DNA from: JBNJDJ01 sp051744845
GTDB lineage: Bacteria > Bacillota > Clostridia > Peptostreptococcales > Acidaminobacteraceae
Assembly (NCBI GenBank): GCA_051744845.1
Contig: JBNJDJ010000009.1
Coordinates: 1-44,128, forward strand
DNA length: 44,128 nucleotides
Reading direction: 5' to 3'
The notes beneath the pieces are model-generated. The model was not told the origin of the DNA. It searched no databases and saw nothing but the letters and a program-made list of their open reading frames with translations. The position numbers and the translations under genes are program-made. Shown here piece after piece: positions 1 through 7,713 of this stretch. Numbering within the stretch: the stretch's first letter is position 1; each line of letters begins with the position of its first letter.

Positions 1-308
1 TCCTTAATTTGGTCATATTGATGTTTACAACTTTTAAGTGAACTTACTAATGCATTTCTTGCAGAACCATAATAATACTTTTCAAAACTCAATTCAATTT
101 TTTCAATATTATTAATATTTTTATTTATAGTTAATTTTTTAACAAAATCTTTAGCAACATCTGTTGCTAATGTTGAATCAACCTTCAAAATCATACCTGT
201 ATTATAATCAACAACCAAAGCCATAGCTACTACTTCATAAAGTTCCTTTGCAGTGATTCCTGATGGTAATTTTGCATAACCAGTTAATAAAATTTCTTTA
301 TTTTTCAT
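1..308 (-). CDS. DUF3870 family protein (3' end outside window)
   Basis: The ATG at 306-308 follows a clear AAGGAAGG ribosome binding site. About 102 codons are visible before the window edge, close to the usual full length of about 95-105 residues for this family, so probably only a few codons are missing. The N-terminus (GYAKLPSGITAKELYE, then a V-D-x-N-T-G segment and a LATDVAKDFV segment) matches DUF3870 as I recall it. It lies 34 bases downstream of the exchanger gene on the same strand, so the two are probably co-transcribed. The biochemical function of DUF3870 is unknown to me. The family is small, soluble and without membrane segments. The assignment rests on motif recall, not a search. 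Confidence 0.75.
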   Translation of the reverse strand, partial: MKNKEILLTGYAKLPSGITAKELYEVVAMALVVDYNTGMILKVDSTLATDVAKDFVKKLTINKNINNIEKIELSFEKYYYGSARNALVSSLKSCKHQYDQIK

Positions 309-342
309 AAAACCTTCCTTTATTCTTTTTTTACTAATTATA

Positions 343-1713
343 TCACATTGGAAGATTATGCAAAATTATTGTAAAAATAACCATTCCTAGTAAAGCAAAT
401 GGATATGTTGCTCCGTATCCAGTAGCTGGTTCATCTGAACCTATAGCATCTACTGCTGCTCCTAATCCTGGTGTAGAAGTCATACCCCCGCAAATAGCTC
501 CAGAAAGCATAATCCAGTTAATCTTAAATACATATCTACCTATAAAAAATCCTAAAAGCATTGCAACTGTTCCTACTACTAATGCAACTAATGCTAAATA
601 AGCTCCAGCTCCTAAAATAGATTCAAATACTTTAAATCCAAATCTTAAACCTACTATAGCTAAGAAGAAAGCTAAAGCAATTTGACGTATAACACCTAAT
701 ATCTTAGGATCCATTCTAAAATTCAAAGATCCAATTTTACCTATATGCCCTAAAATTAATGAACCTACTAAAACTCCACCTGTTGAACCTAAGCTGAAAT
801 GTCCTAAACCAAGTAATGTTAAATTAATATTAATTTTTCCTAATGTATAACCAAAAAGACAAGCAAATATAAAACTAATTAAATCAAATTTACCATTTGT
901 ATTTTCTTTATTTTCTGAATCTTCATTCATCTCTTTTTTAAATATTTTCATTTCTTCATCTACATCCATTCCAAATATTTTAGGAAAAAAATTAACAGCT
1001 ATAATAACAATTAAAACGCCAAAAGGATATCCTATAGCATGACCAACACCTATTCCAGCTTCAGCATTTCTTATAAATTGTTCCTTTTGTTTATCACTAA
1101 TACTTTCAACCTTTTTTGGATCTAGTTCTTTTTTAGGCGATAAAATAGATAAAAATCTTTCTTTTTCATCTAAAGAAAGAGATTCATAATCATCAGCCCA
1201 ATGTTTAGCGTGATCATTTCCAGTTTCTAATGCAGCAGCCAAACCTGGTGAAGAAGTTAATGCTCCAGTATATACTCCTGATACTTCGTAAGGACTAGCT
1301 GAATCACTCATTAAAGTCATTCCATAAGTCACAGCTGCGCCTATTAATGTAATAGTAAAACCTAATATTACAAATTTTAACCCGTATTTTTTTAAAACTT
1401 TCCCAATGTTTTTAGAAGCAAGCAATCCTACTGATGCCACAAATAAAATTAAAAATAAGTAAAAAAACACTTTATCAACTACAGATTTTTCAATTAAACT
1501 TTGAGCAGTTTTGTAAAGGTTTTCATTAGACATGCTTATGTTATTAGCATACCTTGTAACTGCCCACCCTATAACTAATCCGGAAAAAAGTGTACCGGAA
1601 ATACCGAAATTAAATTTTCCAAAATTAATTTTTCCAAAAAGCAAACCTAATACAACAGCAAAAAACATTAAAATAAATGGATTCATAATCCAAGAACCAA
1701 CATCAAAACTCAT
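343..1713 (-). CDS. AspT/YidE-type putative exchanger (PF06826 duplication)
   Basis: This is a membrane protein of 456 residues built from two homologous halves. Each half ends in the signature G-x-x-T-S-(S/T)-P-G-L-(A/G)-A-A (about residues 150-161 and 410-420), typical of the aspartate:alanine exchanger family. The central TrkA-C (RCK) domains found in AspT and YidE are absent. The loop between the halves is short, hydrophilic and rich in E and K. Substrates in this family are amino acids or dicarboxylates; the substrate here is unknown. I chose the ATG at 1713 because AGGAGG sits just upstream. An upstream in-frame start would lie over that site. The leader carries two hairpins, the second followed by a U run, between a possible promoter and the gene. 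DUF3870 follows downstream. Confidence 0.8.
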   Translation of the reverse strand: MSFDVGSWIMNPFILMFFAVVLGLLFGKINFGKFNFGISGTLFSGLVIGWAVTRYANNISMSNENLYKTAQSLIEKSVVDKVFFYLFLILFVASVGLLASKNIGKVLKKYGLKFVILGFTITLIGAAVTYGMTLMSDSASPYEVSGVYTGALTSSPGLAAALETGNDHAKHWADDYESLSLDEKERFLSILSPKKELDPKKVESISDKQKEQFIRNAEAGIGVGHAIGYPFGVLIVIIAVNFFPKIFGMDVDEEMKIFKKEMNEDSENKENTNGKFDLISFIFACLFGYTLGKININLTLLGLGHFSLGSTGGVLVGSLILGHIGKIGSLNFRMDPKILGVIRQIALAFFLAIVGLRFGFKVFESILGAGAYLALVALVVGTVAMLLGFFIGRYVFKINWIMLSGAICGGMTSTPGLGAAVDAIGSDEPATGYGATYPFALLGMVIFTIILHNLPM

Positions 1714-1737
1714 AAACCCCTCCTTAATTATAAGCAA

Positions 1738-1780
1738 CAAAAAAAGCGCAGCTTAAGTGTATAAACACCAAACTGCGCCT
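1738..1780 (-). terminator. Hairpin with U-run in the leader of the exchanger gene
   Basis: On the minus strand GCGCAG (1778-1773) pairs with CTGCGC (1751-1746), with an inner GTGT/ACAC pairing, and is followed by seven Ts. It could terminate the ftsH-thioesterase transcript. It also lies downstream of a candidate promoter at 1853-1880 and directly before the ribosome binding site of the exchanger gene, so it may act as an attenuator. Confidence 0.7.
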
Positions 1781-1790
1781 TATTTACTAT

Positions 1791-1814
1791 GAATTAAAAG
1801 ACTAATTTTAATTC
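1791..1814 (-). promoter_or_regulatory. Upstream leader hairpin of the exchanger gene
   Basis: A perfect 9-bp inverted repeat (GAATTAAAA / TTTTAATTC, 6-nt loop) lies just upstream of the terminator-like hairpin at 1738-1780. Two hairpins in one leader of roughly 125 nt suggest a regulated 5' UTR. I recognise no known riboswitch class, and the repeat is AT-rich enough to be fortuitous. Confidence 0.35.
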
Positions 1815-1852
1815 GATAAATAATAAAGTTTGTTAATATTTTATCTAAGTTA

Positions 1853-1880
1853 ATTTTATCACAAAATAATAATTATGCAA
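1853..1880 (-). promoter_or_regulatory. Candidate promoter for the exchanger/DUF3870 unit
   Basis: Minus strand TTGCAT (1880-1875), a 16-nt spacer, then TAAAAT (1858-1853). It sits immediately after the thioesterase stop codon. Without it, the exchanger would depend on readthrough of the hairpin at 1738-1780. Confidence 0.45.
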
Positions 1881-1886
1881 TAATTT

Positions 1887-2264
1887 TTATAAATTATTTA
1901 AAAAATCTTTTTTATTAATGATATATCTCTTATGAATTCCTTCACCTATCATACGCTCTTCATCATAAGCTTTAACTTTAAAAGTTAATTTTTTATCATC
2001 AATAACAATTAACTCTACATGGGCTTCAACTTTTTCTCCTAGTTTTGTTGCCTTAAGGTGCCTTACATCAACTTTTGTCCCAACTGTAGAATAGCCTTCT
2101 TCCAAAGAGTTTTCAACACAATTCAAAGCACAATTTTCAATTAGAGCTATCATTGCTGGCGTTGCAAAAACATCTAAAGATCCACTTCCATAAAAACTTG
2201 CTGTTTTATCTTTACTAACAGTTATCTTTTCTACATTTGTCATACCTTTTTTTAATTGATGCAT
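1887..2264 (-). CDS. FlK-like hotdog-fold thioesterase
   Basis: A 125-residue single-domain hotdog protein of the fluoroacetyl-CoA thioesterase-like family. The catalytic Thr-Glu-His pattern known from FlK can be placed: T35 in F-A-T-P, E43 in L-I-E-N, and H69 in V-D-V-R-H. Family members hydrolyse acyl-CoA thioesters. The fluoroacetyl-CoA specificity of FlK itself should not be assumed here. It starts at ATG 2264 behind a strong AGGAGG, 14 bases after the ftsH stop, so it is probably the last gene of an ftsH operon. A housekeeping role in clearing short acyl-CoAs is plausible but inferred. Confidence 0.8.
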   Translation of the reverse strand: MHQLKKGMTNVEKITVSKDKTASFYGSGSLDVFATPAMIALIENCALNCVENSLEEGYSTVGTKVDVRHLKATKLGEKVEAHVELIVIDDKKLTFKVKAYDEERMIGEGIHKRYIINKKDFLNNL

Positions 2265-2278
2265 TGAGCCTCCTTTAT

Positions 2279-4270
2279 TTAATCATTAAAATTAAAATCA
2301 TCCTCTTCATCTTCTAATATGTCTTGATCTTCTTGGTCGTTTTGATCATTTTGAACTATTTCTTCTTGCTTTTTCTTTTCTTCTTCAGCCTCTTTAATAT
2401 TTTCTTGTCTTTCTTCCACTTTTTTAGCTTCCTTGCTTTCAACTTCTTCCTTGAAAGCTTCATAACCTTCATCTAATAATAATTTAAATTCATCGCCATC
2501 AATTGTTTCATACTCTAATAAAGCTTTGGCAATTTGATGTAATCTCTCTTCATTTTCACTTAATAATTCATAAGCTTTATCATAAGCTTTATCTACAATT
2601 TGTCTTACTTCTCTATCAATATCAGCAGCTACTTGTTCTGAATATTCTCTTTTTGAAGTCATATCATTTCCTAAGAATACTTCTTCACCACTTGAATAAG
2701 ACATTGAACTTAAATTATCACTCATTGCATATTTTTCTACCATATCTCTAGCAATTTTTGTTACTCTTTGTAAATCATTTGATGCACCTGTAGAAATATC
2801 ATCTAATACAAGTTTCTCAGCTACACGCCCACCTAATAAAACAACTAATTCTGACTCTAAAATAGTTTTAGACTTAAATTGTCTTTCTTCTTCTGGTAAT
2901 TGTAAAGTAAACCCACCTGCTTTTCCTCTTGGTATAATAGTTATTTGATGTACAGGATCTGTATCAGGTAGTAAAGTTGCAAGTAATGCATGTCCACCTT
3001 CATGATATGAAGTGATTTTTCTTTCTCTTTCACTAATAACTCTACTTTTCTTTTCAACACCAGCAATTACCTTAATCTTAGCTTTTTCTAAAGTTTCCAT
3101 TCTTATTTTTTTATCATTAACTCTTGCAGATAAAAGTGCAGCTTCATTCATTAAGTTTTCTAAATCAGCTGGAGTAAATCCAGGCGTTCCTTTAGCAACA
3201 ACTTCTAAATCTACTTCTGGTTCTAAAGGTTTATCTTTAGCGTGAACTTCTAACATCTTTTCTCTTTCTTTAACATCTGGCATTCCAACTGTTACTTCTC
3301 GGTCAAATCTACCTGCTCTTAATAAAGCCGGATCTAAAATATCTGGTCTATTTGTTGCAGCAATTAATATTATACCTTGGTTTTCTTCAAAACCATCCAT
3401 TTCAACTAATAATTGATTTAAAGTTTGCTCTCTTTCGTCATGACCTCCACCTAATCCAGCACCTCTTTTACGACCTACTGCATCAATTTCATCAATAAAC
3501 ACTAAACACGGAGAGTTTTCTTTTGCTTCTTTAAATAAATCTCTTACTCTCGAAGCTCCTACACCTACAAACATTTCAACAAAGTTTGATCCACTAATTG
3601 AATAAAAAGGTACTTCTGCTTCTCCAGCAACAGCTTTTGTTAAATAAGTTTTACCTGATCCAGGAGGTCCTACCATTAAAATACCTTTAGGTATTCTTGC
3701 TCCTAAGTCAATATATTTTTTAGGATTCTTTAAAAAGTCAACAATTTCTTGCATTTCTTCTTTTTCTTCTTTTAATCCAGCTACTTGATCAAATTTAATC
3801 TTTTCACTTTCATCTTGTTTATTTAATTTAGCTTTAGACTTTCCAAATTTCATTACACGAGATCCGCCACCTTGTGAATTTTGCATAAAAAGGTACCAAA
3901 ATCCAACTAAAATTAATATTAAGAATATTGTAGGCAACATATCTAAATACCAAGGTTTTTCAGCACTAACCTCTCCTTTTAAAGATATTTCACCTTGATC
4001 CATTAACTTATAAAACTTTGATCCCATATCATTTTGGATAATTTTTGGAATCACCGCTTCAAACTTATTACCATCTTTAAGTGTCCCAGAAACACGATTA
4101 TCCTCATCTATTTCAGCGTACTTAACTTCACTATTACTTAATCTTTCATTTAATTGAGTAGCGTTAAGCTGAATAATCTCCGCTTGACTACCACCCCAAA
4201 ATCTAACTAATAATAAAATAGCTATGAATATTACTAGATAGATAGAAGCTCCTTTAAAGAACTTTTTCAT
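2279..4270 (-). CDS. ftsH: ATP-dependent membrane zinc protease FtsH
   Basis: A 663-residue AAA+ membrane metalloprotease that degrades misfolded membrane proteins and regulatory factors. Visible in order: TM1 at about 8-24, an extracytoplasmic domain, TM2 at about 111-129, Walker A GPPGSGKT at 201-208, Walker B LVFIDE at 256-261, the second region of homology ending in R-A-G-R-F-D-R (about 318-324), and the zinc site H-E-G-G-H at 423-427. The C-terminus is a long acidic, Lys/Glu-rich tail ending in Asp/Asn. The start follows GAGGAGG. The tilS-ftsH pair is a conserved Firmicute arrangement; hprT, usually between them, is missing. The 160-base upstream gap holds a candidate promoter and a small palindrome. 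Confidence 0.98.
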   Translation of the reverse strand: MKKFFKGASIYLVIFIAILLLVRFWGGSQAEIIQLNATQLNERLSNSEVKYAEIDEDNRVSGTLKDGNKFEAVIPKIIQNDMGSKFYKLMDQGEISLKGEVSAEKPWYLDMLPTIFLILILVGFWYLFMQNSQGGGSRVMKFGKSKAKLNKQDESEKIKFDQVAGLKEEKEEMQEIVDFLKNPKKYIDLGARIPKGILMVGPPGSGKTYLTKAVAGEAEVPFYSISGSNFVEMFVGVGASRVRDLFKEAKENSPCLVFIDEIDAVGRKRGAGLGGGHDEREQTLNQLLVEMDGFEENQGIILIAATNRPDILDPALLRAGRFDREVTVGMPDVKEREKMLEVHAKDKPLEPEVDLEVVAKGTPGFTPADLENLMNEAALLSARVNDKKIRMETLEKAKIKVIAGVEKKSRVISERERKITSYHEGGHALLATLLPDTDPVHQITIIPRGKAGGFTLQLPEEERQFKSKTILESELVVLLGGRVAEKLVLDDISTGASNDLQRVTKIARDMVEKYAMSDNLSSMSYSSGEEVFLGNDMTSKREYSEQVAADIDREVRQIVDKAYDKAYELLSENEERLHQIAKALLEYETIDGDEFKLLLDEGYEAFKEEVESKEAKKVEERQENIKEAEEEKKKQEEIVQNDQNDQEDQDILEDEEDDFNFND

Positions 4271-4315
4271 ATTTAATTTCCTCCTCTATATTACTAATAT
4301 CAGTTTTTACTTTAA

Positions 4316-4329
4316 GCGTAATTTTACGC
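4316..4329. repeat. Short palindrome upstream of ftsH
   Basis: GCGTAA-TT-TTACGC is a perfect 6-bp inverted repeat with a 2-nt centre, about 45 bases before the ftsH start. It is GC-richer than its surroundings. The tiny loop makes an RNA hairpin poor, so a DNA operator is the more natural reading. No regulator is known. Confidence 0.35.
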
Positions 4330-4401
4330 ATATATATTGTATAAATAATTCTCTCTTTTAAGAAAATTATAATAAACTTTATCAAATACAAATCCTTTAT
4401 A

Positions 4402-4430
4402 ATTTTATCATAAAAAATATTTTTAAACAA
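4402..4430 (-). promoter_or_regulatory. Candidate ftsH promoter
   Basis: Minus strand TTGTTT (4430-4425), 17-nt spacer, TAAAAT (4407-4402), immediately after the tilS stop codon. This would give a 5' UTR of about 125 nt containing the palindrome at 4316-4329. Confidence 0.45.
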
Positions 4431-5765
4431 CTATTCATATTTTAACATTAAAGCTTTTTTAGTATCCGATGTGATTTTATATCTCCTATCCATTCTATAT
4501 CCAACAATCCAAATAATATTTTTATCATCACATACCAATTTTATCTTATCACGTTCCTTTCGACTAATTTTTTCGTCAATAAAATAATCTTTTAACTTTT
4601 TAGTTCCTTTCATACCTAAAGGTTTGAAAGAATCTCCTGGCAATCTATTTCTCATAAAAATTTTACCATTTATCTTATCTTTATCTATATACAAAATAGA
4701 TTTTTTACTATTAAAGTTTATTTTATCTATTTCTTTAATTATTTGGGTTCTTAATTTTTTTCTATCTATATCGCTTCTAGATTCTTTTAACTTGTATACT
4801 TTCAATTTATCATATTCAACTAAAAATTTGATGTTTTTAATAAGCTTATATTTTCCTGTTTGATTTTTATTTGCTAGACTAATAACTCCTTTTACCATTT
4901 CATAAGAAACATTTTTTAAAGATCCTGTAAGTTCAAATATTAATTTTCTTATCAATCTAAATTTTAAAGCTTTTAGTTGATCATTAAATTCATTAATAGA
5001 TAACAAATATTTATCATCTTCAAACTTAACTTTATTTTCATAAAAATCTTTTATTATTTTATCAATAAGTTTTTTATCAGCAGTTAAAAGGTCGGCAGTT
5101 TTAAAAAGACTTTCAGTTATATTCTCATTGAAATGCTTTTTTATATAAGGGATAATATCTAACCTTATTTTATTTCTAGCATATATTCTTTCTTTATTCG
5201 TATGGTCAATAGCAACTTCCAAATTTTCTTTTTTATAATATTTCTCAATATCTTTTCTTTTTATATTTAAAATAGGTCTTATTATTTTACCATCTCTTTT
5301 AAAGTCTATTCCAGTAAGTCCATCTAGACCAGTTCCCCGAAAAAGTCTAAAAAGAACAGTTTCACCTTGGTCATTCATATTTTGTCCAATTGCTATTTTA
5401 TCTCCATTAACTTTATCTAAAACTTCATAAAATTTTTTATATCTTACTTTTCTTCCAGCTTGTTCAAAAGAAATTTTTAAGTCTTTTGCCATTTGTTCTA
5501 CATTTTTTTTAAACATAAAAGATTTAATTGAATGTTTATCCAAAAAATTTTTAACAAATAAAGCATCTTTTCTAGATTGCCCATCACGTGTACAATGATC
5601 TAAATGTACTCCAAATAATTCTAAATCATAAATTTTTTTTAACCTAAATAAAAGATGAGTCATAACTACTGAATCAGGACCTCCTGATATAGCAATAACG
5701 ATTTTATCACCTTTTTGAATTATTTTTCTTTTTTGAATACTTTTTTTAAACTTTTCAAATAGCAT
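4431..5765 (-). CDS. tilS: tRNA(Ile)-lysidine synthetase TilS
   Basis: A 444-residue enzyme that attaches lysine to C34 of the tRNA(Ile) with a CAU anticodon, using ATP, so that it reads AUA. The N-terminal PP-loop motif S-G-G-P-D-S is at residues 27-32. A G-Q-N-x-N-D-Q-x-E-T segment follows around 140-150, in the position where the family normally reads G-H-x-x-D-D. The C-terminal domain (M-R-N-R-L-P-G-D, then a K-L-K-D-Y-F-I-D segment) matches the TilS C-terminal domain. AUA is heavily used in this AT-rich genome, so the enzyme should be essential. It starts at ATG 5765 behind AGGTGA. It lies between a Ppx/GppA gene and ftsH, as part of the conserved divIC-tilS-ftsH block. Confidence 0.96.
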   Translation of the reverse strand: MLFEKFKKSIQKRKIIQKGDKIVIAISGGPDSVVMTHLLFRLKKIYDLELFGVHLDHCTRDGQSRKDALFVKNFLDKHSIKSFMFKKNVEQMAKDLKISFEQAGRKVRYKKFYEVLDKVNGDKIAIGQNMNDQGETVLFRLFRGTGLDGLTGIDFKRDGKIIRPILNIKRKDIEKYYKKENLEVAIDHTNKERIYARNKIRLDIIPYIKKHFNENITESLFKTADLLTADKKLIDKIIKDFYENKVKFEDDKYLLSINEFNDQLKALKFRLIRKLIFELTGSLKNVSYEMVKGVISLANKNQTGKYKLIKNIKFLVEYDKLKVYKLKESRSDIDRKKLRTQIIKEIDKINFNSKKSILYIDKDKINGKIFMRNRLPGDSFKPLGMKGTKKLKDYFIDEKISRKERDKIKLVCDDKNIIWIVGYRMDRRYKITSDTKKALMLKYE

Positions 5766-5835
5766 TGCATCACCTAATTTATAATACCATTATTTATATT
5801 TTATTAAAACTAATTTTTAAAGATTTAATAGTTTA

Positions 5836-6750
5836 TTAATTATTTAGAAAATCTTTATAAATTATCCCTTCTAAATTATCATAATCACTAATTATAATTT
5901 CATTTTGATTTAAATAATCTAAAAATGTTTTTAATATCAAACTTCCTGCCAATATAATATCTGCTCTATTTTCTTCTAAACCTATTATTTTTTTTCTTTG
6001 TTTTAAATCGCAGTTAATAAATTTTTCAATTTGATTATTTATACTTGATTTTTTTAATATATAATTATTAATCTTTTCAGGTTTATAACTTTTCATTTCT
6101 AAATCTATAGAAGCTAAAGTCGTAATCGTTCCACCGATACCAATGACTTGGGATTTCTTTTTATATTTTTTATCTTTAAAAAATTTTTTAAGATTTATGT
6201 CTATTTCTGACTTTATATATTTTAAATCCTTATCTTTTATAGGATCTGTTGATATACATTTATCTGTTAATCTAACTGCTCCTATATCTAAACTATCTAA
6301 AATGTCAATTTTTTTATTTCCATAAATGATTTCTGTAGATCCACCACCAATATCAATTACAAACGAATCCCTTTTAGATTTATCAAATGTAGCACCTAAA
6401 AAACCATATTCAGCTTCTTTTTTCCCACTGATAATCTCTACTTTAGTTTTAGCGATATTTTCAACCTTTTTTATAAAGTCTAATGAATTATTAGCATCTC
6501 TTAATGCAGATGTCCCAATTATTTTTATTAATTTATAATTATCATTTATTAAATTGTCATAAAAAAATTTAATTGTATCAATTGATTTATTTATTGATTC
6601 TTTATTTAATTTTTTAGTAGCATCTACTCCTTTACCAAGTCTTGTTGTTCTTTTAATTTTTTCTCTTGATACTATACGTCTTTCTTTTAAATCGGCTTTT
6701 AAAAGCCTTAGTGAATTACTCCCTATATCAATAACAGCTAATTTTTTCAT
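5836..6750 (-). CDS. Ppx/GppA phosphatase, short form without HD domain
   Basis: A 304-residue ASKHA-fold exopolyphosphatase/pppGpp phosphatase. The first phosphate loop D-I-G-S-N-S starts at D8, the catalytic glutamate region S-G-K-K-E-A is around E112, and the second loop D-I-G-G-G-S-T-E spans 133-140. All key residues look intact. The C-terminal HD domain of longer relatives is absent. It begins at ATG 6750 behind AGGTGA, 7 bases after divIC, so it belongs to the division/translation operon. Whether it prefers polyphosphate or pppGpp cannot be read from the sequence. Two further family members occur at 35767-38974. Confidence 0.92.
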   Translation of the reverse strand: MKKLAVIDIGSNSLRLLKADLKERRIVSREKIKRTTRLGKGVDATKKLNKESINKSIDTIKFFYDNLINDNYKLIKIIGTSALRDANNSLDFIKKVENIAKTKVEIISGKKEAEYGFLGATFDKSKRDSFVIDIGGGSTEIIYGNKKIDILDSLDIGAVRLTDKCISTDPIKDKDLKYIKSEIDINLKKFFKDKKYKKKSQVIGIGGTITTLASIDLEMKSYKPEKINNYILKKSSINNQIEKFINCDLKQRKKIIGLEENRADIILAGSLILKTFLDYLNQNEIIISDYDNLEGIIYKDFLNN

Positions 6751-6757
6751 AAATCAC

Positions 6758-7042
6758 CTAATCTTCTTTCTCTTGAATAATATATAAAATTTCATCTGAC
6801 TTAATCATTTTTAATTTTTTTCTTGCTAAATTTTCAATATTTTTTTTAGATTTAATATTTTGTAATTCATCTTGTAGTTGTTTTATTTCTTTATCTAATT
6901 CATTTGATTTTAATTTTTGATTATAAATTTCTTGACTTAAATCATTCAACTTTATTTCTTGTTGAATATAATTATATGAAAAATAAACTATCAGTATAAT
7001 AAAAAATAATATAAAATATTTATTTCTTCTAATTATATTCAT
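6758..7042 (-). CDS. divIC: FtsB/DivIC family septum initiator
   Basis: A 94-residue bitopic membrane protein: a short cytoplasmic N-terminus with basic residues, one TM segment at about residues 8-26, and an extracellular coiled coil (about 28-70) rich in Leu, Glu, Gln and Lys, followed by the short C-terminal segment typical of DivIC/FtsB. These proteins form a complex with FtsL and DivIB/FtsQ that activates septal wall synthesis. The start at ATG 7042 follows AGGAGG. Its position next to the RqcP-like gene matches the yabO-divIC region of Bacillus, except that yabP and yabQ are missing. Confidence 0.88.
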   Translation of the reverse strand: MNIIRRNKYFILFFIILIVYFSYNYIQQEIKLNDLSQEIYNQKLKSNELDKEIKQLQDELQNIKSKKNIENLARKKLKMIKSDEILYIIQEKED

Positions 7043-7053
7043 TGTTTTTCCTC

Positions 7054-7293
7054 CTATACATATGTATACAATGTATCAGCCTTTCCTTTTCTTACGTGTT
7101 TTTTAGTATCTAAAACTTCTACTTCAACAGTTGTTTGACCAAATTCAATTCTTATATGATCACCTACATTAACTTCACTTGAAGGTTTTGCTTCTTTACC
7201 ATTTAAAAATACATTTCCATCGTTACAAGCTCTTTTAGCAACTGTTCTTCTTTTAATCAAACGCGATACTTTTAAATACTTATCCATTCTCAT
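7054..7293 (-). CDS. rqcP: RqcP (YabO/Hsp15-type) S4-domain RNA-binding protein
   Basis: A 79-residue protein consisting of one S4 RNA-binding domain: M-R-M-D-K-Y-L-K-V-S-R-L-I-K-R-R-T-V-A-K, then N-G-x-V-x-x-N-G, then a G-D-x-I-x-I-E-F segment. In Bacillus the homologue RqcP works with RqcH on obstructed 60S subunits, adding alanine tails to stalled nascent chains. I start it at ATG 7293 because AGGTGA lies 5 bases upstream. A GTG three codons earlier would overlap that site. The hup terminator sits just upstream, so transcription presumably depends on partial readthrough. Confidence 0.92.
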   Translation of the reverse strand: MRMDKYLKVSRLIKRRTVAKRACNDGNVFLNGKEAKPSSEVNVGDHIRIEFGQTTVEVEVLDTKKHVRKGKADTLYTYV

Positions 7294-7337
7294 AATAATC
7301 ACCTTTTTATAAATTTCACTTTAAACTAATCAAATAC

Positions 7338-7361
7338 AAAAAAAGCAGCTTTAAGCTGCCT
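7338..7361 (-). terminator. Intrinsic terminator after hup
   Basis: Minus strand GCAGCT (7359-7354) pairs with AGCTGC (7350-7345), followed by seven Ts. It probably makes hup the most abundant transcript and attenuates the downstream rqcP-divIC-ppx-tilS genes. Confidence 0.8.
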
Positions 7362-7364
7362 TAT

Positions 7365-7643
7365 TTATTCATTTACTTTATCTTTTAAGGTTTTCCCTGC
7401 TTTAAACACAGGAGCTTTATATGGTGGGATCTCAAAAACTTGATCTGGCTTTCTTGGATTTCTACCTTTTCTAGCTTTTCTGTCTTTTACTTGAAAAGAA
7501 CCAAATCCTACTAATTTAATTTTCTTTCCTTCTGATAGACCTTCTTCTACTGTTTTAACAAATGCATCTAATGCTTTCTCAGAATCTTTCTTTGTAAGTC
7601 CTGACTTTTCAGATATACTTGTAATAATTTCCGGCTTATTCAT
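7365..7643 (-). CDS. hup: HU family DNA-binding protein
   Basis: A 92-residue histone-like protein. The N-terminal helices begin M-N-K-P-E-I-I-T-S-I. The signature V-G-F-G-S-F-x-V-K-x-R-x-A-R-K-G-R-N-P is at about 44-62, and the β-arm reaches the conserved P-x-x-x-P-x-F-K-A-G-K-x-L-K at the C-terminus. HU dimers bend and compact DNA. The start at ATG 7643 follows AAAGGAGGGG. The gene has its own candidate promoter and a terminator, consistent with high independent expression inside the block. Confidence 0.97.
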   Translation of the reverse strand: MNKPEIITSISEKSGLTKKDSEKALDAFVKTVEEGLSEGKKIKLVGFGSFQVKDRKARKGRNPRKPDQVFEIPPYKAPVFKAGKTLKDKVNE

Positions 7644-7675
7644 AACCCCTCCTTTAGTATAAACTGTATATAATT

Positions 7676-7705
7676 ATAATACAGGAAAGAACCATGATTT
7701 AGCAA
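7676..7705 (-). promoter_or_regulatory. Candidate hup promoter
   Basis: Minus strand TTGCTA (7705-7700), 18-nt spacer, TATTAT (7681-7676), about 33 bases before the hup start codon and within the mazG-hup gap. Confidence 0.5.
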
Positions 7706-7713
7706 GCTTTTTC

